A stretch of DNA of 64,000 nt. It comes from Atopsyche davidsoni (Eukaryota > Arthropoda > Insecta > Trichoptera > Hydrobiosidae). Each line of letters begins with the position of its first letter. Positions within the stretch are counted from its first letter, which is position 1. Location: positions 806,001 through 870,000 of the forward strand of contig JAILWY010000014.1 in NCBI GenBank assembly GCA_022113835.1. Reading direction: 5' to 3'. Positions 9,101 to 17,340 of the stretch are shown here, one piece after another. The notes below the pieces were generated by a model, which was not told where the DNA came from, did no database searches, and worked only from the letters and a program-made list of their open reading frames with translations. Made by a program: the position numbers and the translations under genes.

Positions 9101-10427
9101 CAAGTTCGACCTGCCAGTAGCCACTCTTAAGGTCTAGGGTTGAGAACATTTTGCATCCAACTAATGAGTCCAGAGTGTCGTCTATTCGCGGCAGAGGGTA
9201 ACTGTCCTTCTTCGTTACGTTGTTAAGCTGCCGATAGTCCACGCAAAAACGGGTTGTTCCGTCTTTCTTCTTAACTAGTACGACAGGTGAGTTCCACGGA
9301 CTATTTGATCGTTCAATAATTTTTCCTTGGTTCATTTCTTGAATGATCCGCTCAGCCTCTTCTCTTTTTGCCAGCGGTAACCTTCTCGGTGCTTGTCGAA
9401 TCGGTCTTGCTTCGCCCGTATCTATTCGATGTCGCACAATGTTAGTCCGGCCGCGTAATTCTTTCGAGCCTTCGAAAACATCTTGATACCGACGGATTAA
9501 TTCTACAATATATTGTTTCTGTTTTGCTGTTAGTTCTTGACAGGAATCGTCCAATAGTCGCTGGAGATGTTTGGGCAGTTTCGTATTTACTCCTGACGGG
9601 GTGTCTTTCAACTGTCGGACTATTGTGGACACTGCAGAATAATTTGCGAGTGGGCTACCTTTCTTCAGATCCACAGGAAAGTCATTGATATTAATCAAAC
9701 GTACGGGTATCTCCTGTGTCGTACGTATCAGCGATTTAGCGACCAGGACTCCAGGGGCTTGCATCGTATTTCCAGGCTCGAGCATTAGTATTAGTCCTTC
9801 CGGAAGCTTGGCATTTAAGCAGGCTTGCACAATCATTTCGCTACGTTTTGGCACCACCGTGTTCACTGCTAGTATAACTTGTCCGGTTCCGTTCTCATTC
9901 GCCTCAAGGACAAGTTCTTCGCCATCAATTTTGACAACTCCTTCTTTCAAGTCAAGCTTAAATCCTAACTTTGTCATAAGATCCATGCCAAGAATGACTT
10001 CCTCTTCTATTTCAGCCACTAACGTTATATGTTCGGCAGTGACTGCGCCAAATTGAAAAGTGGCGACCATCTCCCCGTGAACGCGAGCCGCTTCGCCTGT
10101 CGCAGTACGAAGTCTCCATCTGGAGGGGAACAAACGCTCTTTAGACATGACAATATCTGGCCGTAGGATTGTCATTGTTGCTCCGGTGTCCAATAGTAGT
10201 TTCCGGTTTCTTCCATTGACCAATCCATTTACAAATATGCTATCCGTGCGTCCCTTTAGTGTTGCGACTCTTGCAGAACGGCGCGGGAGGCTAGTAGTGC
10301 GGGTCGAAGGTTGCCCCTTTCCATCAACCCATTCTAGTTTTCCGAAGATTCTTGATACCTTCCTCCGTCTTGAAGTTTTCTGGGACAGCGAATCCTCAAA
10401 TGACCAATCTGGCCACAATTCCAACAC
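5877..10427 (-). CDS. Pol polyprotein with C-terminal macrodomain-like and CCCH regions
   Basis: This 1516-codon open frame encodes the enzymes of the LTR element. The aspartic protease has LLLDTGAT (D80). Reverse transcriptase spans about 330-550, with D432 and YLDD at 494-497. RNase H has TDAS (D643), E684 and D709. Integrase has zinc residues H874, H881, C911 and C914 and the triad D943, D1003, E1039 (35 residues between the last two), then a WDGPY (GPY/F) module at 1177-1181. Beyond this lie a macrodomain-like region (about 1236-1390) and a CCCH finger (1402-1420). The first codon of the open frame is GTG, directly after an in-frame TGA, and no ATG starts it. The frame overlaps gag in the -1 register, so expression by ribosomal frameshift is likely. 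I saw no canonical slippery heptamer. No stop interrupts the frame. Confidence 0.95.
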   Translation of the reverse strand: MLELWPDWSFEDSLSQKTSRRRKVSRIFGKLEWVDGKGQPSTRTTSLPRRSARVATLKGRTDSIFVNGLVNGRNRKLLLDTGATMTILRPDIVMSKERLFPSRWRLRTATGEAARVHGEMVATFQFGAVTAEHITLVAEIEEEVILGMDLMTKLGFKLDLKEGVVKIDGEELVLEANENGTGQVILAVNTVVPKRSEMIVQACLNAKLPEGLILMLEPGNTMQAPGVLVAKSLIRTTQEIPVRLININDFPVDLKKGSPLANYSAVSTIVRQLKDTPSGVNTKLPKHLQRLLDDSCQELTAKQKQYIVELIRRYQDVFEGSKELRGRTNIVRHRIDTGEARPIRQAPRRLPLAKREEAERIIQEMNQGKIIERSNSPWNSPVVLVKKKDGTTRFCVDYRQLNNVTKKDSYPLPRIDDTLDSLVGCKMFSTLDLKSGYWQVELDPKDKEKTAFSTGNGLWQFTVMPFGLCNAPATFERLMENVLRGLSWETCLVYLDDIIVLGRTFDDHLKNLEQVFRRLQEASLKLNPSKCNLFQRTVKYLGHVISAHGVTVDPEKIITVKEWPEPKDKNEIRSFLGLCTYYRRFVPGFADIAKPLIRLTEERNEFVWSQDCQTAFDELRQRLSSAPILSYPKPDEKFILDTDASNVGIGGVLSQMQDGHEKVIAYFSKVLSKPERNYCVTRRELLAVVKSVEHFHKYLYGRKFLLRTDHAALTWLLRFKNPENQVARWIERLQEFDFDIEHRAGTIHRNADALSRRPCAENCTHCCRAEEKSATVERVTVRNDEWSETDVLIDQENDPELKYVLKWKRAGHRPIWEEIASLSPSVKAYWAQWNSLTLEGKLLKRILENDDGTQKRLQLVIPRKRVTEVLKLIHDGASGGHLGTRKTLEKIRERFYWVNCKEDVRDWCRRCVCCATANGPQRKRRAPMRQYNVGSPFERIAIDVAGPFPTSEAGNKYILVTMDYFSKWVEAYAIPNQEAVTVADVIVKEWICRFGIPMELHSDQGRNFESSVFQGVCETLGIRKTRTTALHPQSDGMVERMNRTMGKYLSKVVADHQRDWDRHLHLFLLAYRSSIHEATRQTPASVIFGRELRLPCDLKFGGKPGESLVGEGYVSDLRRQLNETHDRVRVNIQDASDRMKDRYDLGAEGGGHQAGDLVWLFNPQRRRGLSPKLQRAWDGPYEVMKKINDVIYRIRKRPIGKPRVVHFNRLSPFLGSNDEATDQTVRVCRVPAEELTFGEFMIRHGAGRKARYGVTTEVRQDLFLTPKDYALVQEISKDSDMSKGVLRVTKHKYGDMKREAQESSLGDTLQVQREGRKLFFLITRETAHQGADYQVIWDSLVSLRRMLLEQEIRKFSLPKLSYPDWRIVRSMLEELFQHTGIKIQVCCYHPWVSGIERRTVRCYFDATTGCQRGPDCRYVHVNKQRVFRDGTTTEEGAVLRSSSKFENRTIQNAIKQRTGMIERASTRAPIRGFGESRNAPRASPRMLEMHGEAILRSVSKAGLALTVLKDNVNINV
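6116..6128 (-). other. Polypurine tract
   Basis: On the minus strand the purine-rich GAGGAGGGGGCAG lies directly before the 3' LTR. This is the expected primer site for plus-strand DNA synthesis. It is also inside the pol reading frame. Confidence 0.85.
6168..6224 (-). other. CCCH zinc-finger segment of pol
   Basis: Pol residues 1402-1420 have the spacing C-x7-C-x5-C-x3-H (C1402, C1410, C1416, H1420), the standard CCCH pattern, with the aromatic residues Y1403 and Y1418. CCCH fingers usually bind RNA. It follows the macrodomain-like region by about a dozen residues. The assignment rests on spacing. Confidence 0.75.
6258..6722 (-). other. Macrodomain-like (TARG1/OARD1-type) segment of pol
   Basis: Pol residues about 1236-1390 match the layout of TARG1-type macrodomains, which bind ADP-ribose or remove it from proteins. 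Visible blocks are DLFLTPKDYALV (1261-1272), ISKDSDMSKGV (1275-1285), the HKYG block with K1292 where TARG1 has its catalytic lysine, GRKLFFLIT (1315-1323), the segment around LPKL (1357-1360), W1365, and SMLEELFQHTGIKIQV (1370-1385). Two features differ. The GAG of the phosphate-binding loop is SKG, and the later Gly-rich loop that holds the catalytic aspartate in TARG1 is shortened to SYPDW. Binding without full hydrolase activity is therefore possible. Family assignment is by eye. Confidence 0.75.
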
Positions 10428-11590
10428 CGAGGTCTTTCAGACTTCTTAAATTTAAGGGCTTCCAATACGCGCTGAACTATTTCTTCTATCGATAGGTTCG
10501 ATGGGGCTTCTTCCACGCCTTCCATGGCCCGGACGCGAGGATGGCTTCTTAGTGATTGCTTGACTGCCTCGAACTCAAGGGCTTGAGTCAAGGCGTCACT
10601 CAATGTCTTCGGGCGGGCTAATTTCACGGCTAGTTGTGTCTCTACTTCTCTCAAACCATCTAAAAATTTTTCTACCGCCAGGCTCTCATATACGTCATCA
10701 GGAACAGTTGGGTAGGCGCTTCGCACCATTCGCACGATGTCCGCCTCGAACTCTTGGAGTGATTCTGTTGGTTTCTGGTAGCGGTTTTTTAACTGGGACC
10801 GATAAATCTGTTCCATATACCGATTACCAAAACGCATATCAAGTCGTTTAGTCAGCTCAGTGTAGTTGACCCTGTCCTCCAGCGGAATCGTTTGCAATAC
10901 CCTGAGGGCATCGCCACGCAGTAAGAGACTCAATATGGATGCTTTTTTTATAGCTGACCATCCGTTGATCATGGCCGCCGTCTCGAATAGCGCCAAATAC
11001 TCCTCCCATACGGTTTTTCCATCAAAAGTCGGCAGATCAGTTTTTATGCTAATATTTGTCGCTTCATGCTTGTGGTCATGTTGGGGAGTATTCTCCAATG
11101 GTTTCGCGTCAGTACTTCTTTTTGTATCCATATTTCCAGAGTGACTCGCCGATTCTTCCGCTTGCCCGGCTAACCGCTTTTCCATGTCTTGAATGACGTC
11201 CTTAATCCTTCGGTCAACTGATTCGTTCAGTTCTTCTATCTTCGCGTCAAGCTTGGTGGTTTGTTTTTCAATCCTCGCGTCGATTGATTCCATTAGCATT
11301 GAATCCAATTTTGTCAACTGACCCGCCAGCTCAGTCCCAATCTGTTCCCGTAACTCGTTTGCTTGTTTCTCCATCTCGGTCCTCATTCCGGCCATCGTTT
11401 TGAATAAATCAGTAATGCTGCACGGCACTTCAAAGAGGAACTCCTCTGGGTTGTGGCCCTCTTGTGCCAGGGATTCCTTCAATCTTAACACAAGGGTTGG
11501 CTTTGACCCTGTGCTTAAAAGATCTCGATCTTCAAGTTCTCTCTTTAGATCTACTATTTTGAGATCACTCACGTTAACGTGCTTTGCCAT
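10334..11590 (-). CDS. Gag polyprotein with SAP-like motif and CCHC zinc knuckle
   Basis: This 418-residue capsid polyprotein belongs to the LTR element. The start is the ATG at 11590, because the frame upstream of it opens only with a TTG. Residues about 7-42 resemble a SAP motif (LKIVDLKRELEDRDL, then G-SKPTLVLRL). Residues about 65-150 are rich in heptad-like charged and hydrophobic residues and are probably coiled coil. A gag-capsid-like region follows. The C terminus has one CCHC knuckle, CWNCGQIGHLRIRC (C389, C392, H397, C402), which binds genomic RNA. The frame overlaps pol by 94 bases. The leader from the LTR to the ATG is only about 65 bases. Confidence 0.92.
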   Translation of the reverse strand: MAKHVNVSDLKIVDLKRELEDRDLLSTGSKPTLVLRLKESLAQEGHNPEEFLFEVPCSITDLFKTMAGMRTEMEKQANELREQIGTELAGQLTKLDSMLMESIDARIEKQTTKLDAKIEELNESVDRRIKDVIQDMEKRLAGQAEESASHSGNMDTKRSTDAKPLENTPQHDHKHEATNISIKTDLPTFDGKTVWEEYLALFETAAMINGWSAIKKASILSLLLRGDALRVLQTIPLEDRVNYTELTKRLDMRFGNRYMEQIYRSQLKNRYQKPTESLQEFEADIVRMVRSAYPTVPDDVYESLAVEKFLDGLREVETQLAVKLARPKTLSDALTQALEFEAVKQSLRSHPRVRAMEGVEEAPSNLSIEEIVQRVLEALKFKKSERPRCWNCGQIGHLRIRCPRKLQDGGRYQESSEN

Positions 11591-11635
11591 TTTGTTTTTC
11601 AACTTTATTTATTTTAATTATTATTTATTTATCAC

Positions 11636-11653
11636 CCCACACACCTGACACCA
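11636..11653 (-). other. Primer-binding site
   Basis: On the minus strand, two bases after the 5' LTR, the sequence reads TGGTGTCAGGTGTGTGGG. It starts with the TGG expected to pair with a tRNA CCA end. TGGTGTCAG would fit a leucine-type acceptor end, but the tRNA is not certain. Confidence 0.7.
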
Positions 11654-11655
11654 AT

Positions 11656-11981
11656 TGTAACGTATCGGGGTTCACACTTAAAGACTTATTTATGTCAACA
11701 CAAGTTATATTTATTTATCTACGTACAGAGTATTTATTTACATTATACATTTATATTAACATTGTCTTTTAGTACTGTCAGAGCGAGACCCGCCTTTGAC
11801 ACTGATCTCAAAATGGCTTCCCCATGCATCTCCAACATTCGAGGGCTCGCGCGAGGCGCATTCCTCGATTCTCCAAAACCTCGTATTGGCGCTCTAGTCG
11901 ACGCTCGCTCGATCATTCCAGTCCTTTGCTTTATAGCGTTCTGGATGGTTCGATTTTCAAACTTACTGCTAGACCGTAACA
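11656..11981 (-). repeat. 5' LTR of the Ty3/gypsy element
   Basis: It matches the 3' LTR in length and, by eye, in every base. In minus-strand orientation it should contain the promoter and transcription start of the element. I could not place a TATA box with confidence. Confidence 0.95.
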
Positions 11982-12584
11982 ATATATATATTTGTTATTT
12001 TAATGTGGAGTATTACAAATTGAACCAGTCTACCGCAGAGTATCTCTAGTCGATTGATTGGACTATTTCAGTTTAGTCAGAGACAGTATATTTTGGCGTT
12101 GCGTGTGCCGACGCAAATAGATCGTATTGTGTGTCTCATCAAACCATCATTATATTTTAAATATTGTTTATCCGGCCATGTTCGGCTTTAGCACGAAATT
12201 CAGGCATGATGATATCGTCTCGTTATTATGTGATTAGCGCACTTGCTTACTCGGAGTATTTTTAATTTTTGTAAACTTGTCGAAAAACCCTCTTAGATGT
12301 TTCAGACTATAATACCACTGCTATCCACGACATACTGGTTTTATTTGTAGTAGTTTATATTTACACAGCTAAAGATCTAGGAGAATGCGATTTTTTTGTG
12401 GAATTTTTACCTTTCAAGACCTTCTTTAGTCTGGGGATGTTTTTGAAAGAACAATAAAAAAATTGTAGTCGACTTTTACATTTGATAATTTGCATTTGTT
12501 ACTCACACTACTGTGTTAGCAAATATGAATAGCTAGATATGTTATACATATATATCATCAAAACTTCTTAGAATTTTTTGTTGT
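11982..12584. other. Gene-free right flank of the retrotransposon
   Basis: It begins with the ATATAT duplication. GTGGAGTATTACAAATTGAA (about 12005) is a phrase that recurs at 12594, 16197 and, in altered form, 60709, suggesting that the retrotransposon landed in or beside an older repeat. Nothing else was recognised. Confidence 0.4.
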
Positions 12585-12716
12585 TGTTGAAATATGGAGT
12601 ATTACAAATCAGAGTAACTGAATATAAACAAATGTTTTTTTTCTGAAATCGAGCTCGAGACTTCGCAGTCGGCAAGCGAACGTGCTAACCGCTAAGCCAC
12701 GTGCGGCCTTTGTGGT
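12585..12716 (-). repeat. tRNA-derived SINE copy
   Basis: On the minus strand GTGGCTTAGCGGTTAGCACG resembles a pol III A box, followed by a weaker B-box-like GTCTCGAGCTCGATTTC about 30 bases later. A tail with TTTGTAATACTCCATAT comes next. The head is too diverged to be a functional tRNA gene. Confidence 0.55.
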
Positions 12717-13002
12717 GACGGAATAATACTTAAACAAACAGAAAGCCATCGAATAGTTCATTTCCGCTTTCTTTCAGCGTAACAAAACTGTTCCGTGCCG
12801 CCGTCTCGCTCCCGCCTCGGCGCCCAGAAATAGCGTGGCGTGACGCGACCTCGCCCGCAGCGCACGCAACCCCCGCGATCACTCAACCGACCCTGTCTCT
12901 CCTGCAAACAATGACAGAATTCACTCCACGCGGCGTCCCCAAACTCATGGAACTACCCGAACGAAGCTTAAGCACAATAAATTTATTAAAATAAAATTAC
13001 TC

Positions 13003-13222
13003 CACTAAGAGTACTTGGTGGAGTTCCATTTTAATATCTTAAATAAAATACTTGAGTGATTTTTTCACATGGTAATTTTTATTAACGATCAGTTTCGCCA
13101 AGCTTTTCCGTTGGCATTATAAAACTGAGTGATGATGCCTACGTTTGATAAAGCTCAGTTTGGTAATGCCAACGTGAAAGATTGGCGAAACCGGTCACCA
13201 AGTATAAATATTCATATGGTGG
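13003..13222. repeat. Repeat C foldback element
   Basis: Two inverted arms share the repeat-C core. The left arm has GAGTACTTGGTGGAGTTCCA, then GAGTGATTTTTTCACATGG. The right arm has AATGCCAACGTGAAAG, then TTGGCGAAACCGGTCACCAA. The outer end of the right arm is diverged. No coding capacity is present. The repeat resembles a foldback or MITE-type element. See 35716-36092 for the best copy. Confidence 0.65.
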
Positions 13223-14400
13223 AACTATCAAATTTTTATTAAGTGAATTTTGTTCAAAGTGGTTTACTTAGATCACAATAAATATTTATGTATAGCGTAA
13301 ATTTGTTGGGAGTGGTTCAACTCTTTTGTGCTGTGTATTGAGTTAAACCAGCAAAAATACGTTTAATCACAGGTTCATTAATCGAAACCCGATGCGTTAT
13401 CTACACTTTACAAATTACGGTGGAGAAAATTAGGAGAATTAATAAATAAGTAACCCCCCGACAGGGCCTCCCCCGGCCTGTAGATCAATAGTTTATGTAT
13501 GGGTGTGGCAAGCAAATATTAATGGATATCCCGGGATATAGACGGTAACTAACGCGGGGAGGGACCCGCAGCCGAGCCTGCTGCGGGGGATGTTAATTTT
13601 GCTCATGGCAACCCCGCGTCGAAACGAGCCATTTCATTTATTCCTAGCAAGTTGTTTTCACAGCCGCTCTTTTCACCTCTAGCGTGAAATGCATTAATCG
13701 TGTATTTTTTAACCATCGAAATAAAACTGCGCCCGAAGACCGTTGAATAAATTCAAAGCCTTTCTTTACACCTCTTAATTCTGTCTGGTAGTAGTTCTCA
13801 GTCTATAATTTTCATTGCATGTAAATTTACTTTAAAAAAAATAATACCATGAATGACGTCATGAAATTTACATATGTAAACTCGGTTTAGAAATATGACA
13901 GCATTCTATTTCAATGCATTAAATTTATTTCTGCCTGTTTTTCTATTGTCACGTATAGCTCTCTATCAATTAAAATCAAATGAAAAAACCAAAAACTCTA
14001 ATAAGATCTGTTTAAAGAGTGCTTGTTTGAATGCAAATAATAAGATAAAAATATTTTCCAGTCAACTTCTAGTCTCTGAACCAAAAATAACTTATCGTTA
14101 GTTATTTCAATATAAGTATATTCTTTAAAATAATAATTTTGACAAATAAAATTCATTTAATAGTATATTAAAACAAAAAAAAAACACTTTGTATTTAGTA
14201 GATATTTTACGGAGGTGTCAAATAATTTAAGTCAATGTTTTTTTAAATTATTTTTATGGTTATTATGAACAAATACACTATATTACGTTTTATAATTATA
14301 TCATATATTATATTTCTACGTTTCTTGGCTTGATAATAATTCTTTTCGTCGCACATGTCCCGGGATATCCACCAAGGTGATTACTTTTTACTTTTTTAGA
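13223..14400. other. Gene-free stretch before the TIAR first exon
   Basis: There is a small GC-richer patch near 13450-13630 with GC runs, then AT-rich sequence with A-runs (14173-14184). The plus-strand frame at 13895-14101 has no recognisable domain. Confidence 0.4.
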
Positions 14401-14499
14401 GTGATTTAAGTTTTGTTTATTCCAGAGTTAGACCAGTAGATAGAAAATAATATCCATTTTAATTGAGAAGAAAAGTGAATTGAGTGTTATTGTTTACAA

Positions 14500-15305
14500 G
14501 GAATCTGTATATTTGAGTCAATTCCAGCAGAGGACGTAGTGTAGTGATGGACCCGGCAAGCTCCAAAACATAGTTAGCTACCGTAATACATAGATAGATA
14601 ATCAATTATATATAACAACGGAACGAGAGACAAGATAGCACCAACGAGATGATTCAAATGGTGTAAAGTGGAATAGTGCAAGAAGTCCACCTCCGACAAT
14701 AGACGAAGTGAATTGTCCAACCCTCGACCGCCGCAGGCAGCATCCGAGGCCAAATCGTCACAGTGTCAAAGTTTACAAGTCAACCCCACAGTCGTCGGCT
14801 TCAGGCAGAGAGAGGAGAAGTTTTTTACGGTCGGAAGAACGTCGATTTTTACGGCTTGATGTTCCCCGAAGAAGAAGCTCGCGAGGGGTCTCATAGAGAT
14901 ATACATTATAACGTCCATGGCAGATAATCAACGTAGAGTAGAAAGTAGAGAGCGGAGGTAAACTCGATCCGCGGAATATACAATCAGCCGGCACGAGGAG
15001 AGGCAAGCGGAGAAACTGAGAAGCATTTTGTAAAAGATTCAAGGAATCATATTTATAAGGTTTGATGTGATATTATTTTTGAGAATTTTGCGAGTCTCGT
15101 GAATTTTTGAGACGCTCCAGCTATTTATTTTCGAAGAAGCGAAGAATTTCGAAAGAAACGATCCCGAGAGAACATGACATAGGACCGCGCATGCCATTGA
15201 AGTGAGCGCGCCGAGCACAGCCGCCCAGCAGCGGCAAGTCACGGGAGACACTCGGAGGAAGGCAGAAGGATTTCCGGGGCGGGGAGGCGGAGACGAGCCT
15301 GCAGG
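14500..15305 (+). promoter_or_regulatory. Probable 5' leader and promoter region of the TIAR isoform
   Basis: GC content rises sharply from about 14690 to the start codon, compared with AT-rich DNA on both sides. This fits a transcribed leader, CpG content included. An in-frame TGA at 15198-15200 lies upstream of the ATG at 15306 with no ATG between, so the coding exon is complete at its 5' end. I could not place a TATA box, initiator or leader intron with confidence. That transcription begins here is inference from the first-exon structure. Confidence 0.45.
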
Positions 15306-15492
15306 ATGCTGGCCATGTCCACGCTGATGATGCCGGCGGCAACCATGACCACCATGACGAACCCGGGGCCCATCCCCGTCGCGGCGCAGGGCAAGCTGGA
15401 GCCGGCCAAGCTGCTGCAGCTGCACCCGGGCCTGGTGCCCCCGCTGCAGCAGCAGATGTGCCAGCAGATGCCGCCCAACAATAACAAGAGCG
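15306..15492 (+). CDS. TIAR/Rox8-like protein, alternative first coding exon
   Basis: This exon encodes 62 residues plus one base. It begins MLAMSTLMMPAATMTTMTNP and ends QQMPPNNNKS, then G before the donor GTAAGT at 15493. The sequence is rich in Met, Pro, Gln and Thr and has no RRM, so it should be flexible. The phase matches the acceptor at 44969: the joining codon is GAG (Glu), giving [18 protein letters not shown]-1/TIAR/Rox8 proteins normally have three RRMs, and this exon takes the place of RRM1. The product would therefore bind U-rich RNA through RRM2 and RRM3 only, if the downstream exons follow the family. No other ATG lies between the in-frame stop at 15198 and this start, which has a weak context (GCAGGATGC). 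The second ATG (Met4) has a better one. Large minus-strand frames over this exon are GC shadows. Confidence 0.82.
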
Positions 15493-16184
15493 GTAAGTCC
15501 ACCCTCTCGTAAGGCCCAAGTTACTCAGGAACCCGTTGGCTTCAGCTGTGATGATGGACTTCTGAACGTAACGAGACGGACAGCTTCCGGCTGCGCTGCT
15601 AACGACGGAACCCTCGAGGAAACCACCGCACGAAGCCAACAGTTCTTCCTGTGTAGCTTTGACTATACTTTTATTCTGAAAAAAATACTTATTTCCATTA
15701 TGTGCACACTTGAAATCAAACATCTGCATTGGGATTCTTCGAAGCCTGTATAGAATATATAATAAAAAGTTTCTTAACATAAATAAAAAATATTTAACCA
15801 CATCTCCATGGCAGTTAATACTTCATACAAAAAAAAATAAACAACAATATCAACCGAAGTGGATATATTTTCGATACAATTAAGTAAATCGTTAGAAGAA
15901 TATAAAAGCTTCGCCAGACTCTAAGCTTAATAGGAACTTCGGAATAAAGAAGTAAATAATCTTTGTCATACTTTGACAATTTTACAATAATAAACAACAT
16001 CAAACTAAAATGAATAAACGTATTTACAATTTTTAATTAAATAACTAGATTTTTACAAAATATTTCAAAGCGTATTCCCGAAAACAAGTAAATCAATGAA
16101 ATTCGAAAAAACCAACGGATAATTATAAGAGAAAGATATAGATTAATTAAATCAATACAGTAAAATGTCTAAATTTATAATACT
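15493..16184. other. Start of intron 1, gene-free
   Basis: The GC-rich segment to about 15650 gives way abruptly to AT-rich DNA. Nothing beyond the splice donor was recognised. Confidence 0.45.
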
Positions 16185-16385
16185 TCATATCTGAATATGG
16201 AGTATTATAAATTTAATTAACATAAAATAAAATATATATATATACTTAGTCATATAGGTACGAGATTACGGTTATCTTTAAGTATGAGTGCTTTTATTTT
16301 TCGATATATAATCAATCCATTGAAAATCGAAGGTTCTCACTTTTGAAAGTGATCGAAGTCTCCTAGCCACTTGGCTATTCTGATG
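16185..16385 (-). repeat. tRNA-derived SINE copy
   Basis: On the minus strand AGCCAAGTGGCTAGGAG resembles an A box. About 25 bases later, GAGAACCTTCGATTTTC resembles a B box. A region with TTTATAATACTCCATATT follows, the same tail phrase as in the copy at 12585. The TA run near 16230 is internal. Confidence 0.55.
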
Positions 16386-16468
16386 TATTATTTAGAAAGA
16401 CTTCCGGCCAGCGAGCGATCAAAGTTACAGCCCGGCGATCAATTACATATTTAACCCGATTCCCGATA

Positions 16469-16583
16469 AAAAAAAAAAAAAAAAAAAAAAACACCCCCGA
16501 GGATAATAAATGCCCCTCCCTCCCTCAACCCTTCCCCCCTCCCCGCTGCAGTGCCCCCCCCCCCCACCCCCCCACCACCGCTA
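16469..16583. repeat. Poly(A) tract and poly(C)-rich tract
   Basis: A run of about 22 A is followed by a C-rich segment of about 80 bases containing a long C run. No gene is present. Confidence 0.85.
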
Positions 16584-16794
16584 CCCCGCTAGCGATGAAA
16601 AAACGTCTTCTTTAATTTAAATTCCGATTCCCGGCACGATATTGCCTATCACGATTCCGTTTTTAATAGCAAAAATATTAATAACGACCGTACCATACCA
16701 TGCCAGAGGGAGTGCTTTCTACCGTGTCTGCGGCTTTTAGTCGATCGAAAACCCGGCACGGTGTGTATTTTTTTACTAAAAGCTTATTCTGTTT

Positions 16795-16925
16795 TTTATT
16801 TACTTTGAGTATGGGTAAAATTGTCTGATAATGCCGACGTGAAAAAGTTAGCGAAACCGGTGAACAATAAAAATTAACATATGGAAAAATCACTCTAGTA
16901 TTTTATTTGAAATATTAGAATAACT
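16795..16925 (+). repeat. Repeat C, single arm
   Basis: TCTGATAATGCCGACGTG, then GCGAAACCGGTGAACAAT and ATATGGAAAAATCACTC, matches the right arm of the foldback copies. The other arm is missing or too diverged. Confidence 0.6.
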
Positions 16926-17103
16926 CTTGATCTTTTAATATGGTGTTATTCTTACTGAATGGAGAATATATATATATTTTTTTATCATTAAAAAAATAGC
17001 GTATTTAGAAAAATAATTAAATGGATACTCTTTTGGGTATTCTAACAACATTCACCTCTAGACGTGTGAATCTACTCTGTGAAATCGTGTCATAGAAATG
17101 TTG

Positions 17104-17125
17104 ACATATATATAGTATATATATT

Positions 17126-17173
<48 letters not shown>

Positions 17174-17187
17174 TATATACATATATA
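17104..17187. repeat. AT microsatellite
   Basis: A long TA/AT array with a few interruptions. Confidence 0.85.
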
Positions 17188-17257
17188 GCACAATATGTTT
17201 TTAAGGTAATCGATCCACACATGAAGCAACGCGGAAAATCCTAGCAATGTTTTTTTT

Positions 17258-17340
17258 GAAGAGGTGAAATTCGAAACCGCGTCTCTCGAATACCGCCGCC
17301 AGGGCTTGTATCCAATCCAACCACTGCGGCACTGTCACTC
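17258..17340 (-). repeat. tRNA-derived SINE head
   Basis: On the minus strand AGTGCCGCAGTGGTTGGAT is A-box-like and CGGTTTCGAATTTC is B-box-like, about 35-45 bases apart. The segment does not fold as a complete tRNA and is best read as a SINE promoter. Confidence 0.6.

Larger units (their letters stand above)
5790..11981 (-). mobile_element. Complete Ty3/gypsy (Metaviridae) LTR retrotransposon
   Basis: This 6192-bp element lies on the minus strand. Its parts in order are 5' LTR (11656-11981), primer-binding site, gag, pol in the -1 frame, polypurine tract and 3' LTR (5790-6115). The LTRs are both 326 bp, begin TGT and end ACA, and appear identical base for base, which suggests very recent insertion. 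The flanks show an ATAT (possibly ATATAT) duplication, although the site is low-complexity. Domain order PR-RT-RNaseH-IN is that of Ty3/gypsy elements. There is no env frame. Instead, pol continues after integrase into a macrodomain-like region and a CCCH zinc finger. The assignment to Metaviridae is firm. The lineage within it (412/mdg1-like or another) is not settled. Confidence 0.95.

Noticed and set aside
11743..11982. Separate small minus-strand gene in the 5' LTR
   Set aside because: This is the LTR copy of the pol C-terminal codons and is not an independent gene.
1..15000. RRM1 exons of the TIAR gene upstream of the first exon
   Set aside because: I looked for LYVGNLD-like and NWATSPGN-like coding segments with splice sites and saw none. 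They may lie before the window.
15039..15801. Minus-strand open frames of 128 and 226 codons over the TIAR first exon
   Set aside because: They are antisense to a GC-rich coding exon, have low-complexity Ala/Pro/Arg composition, and no splice or domain evidence.
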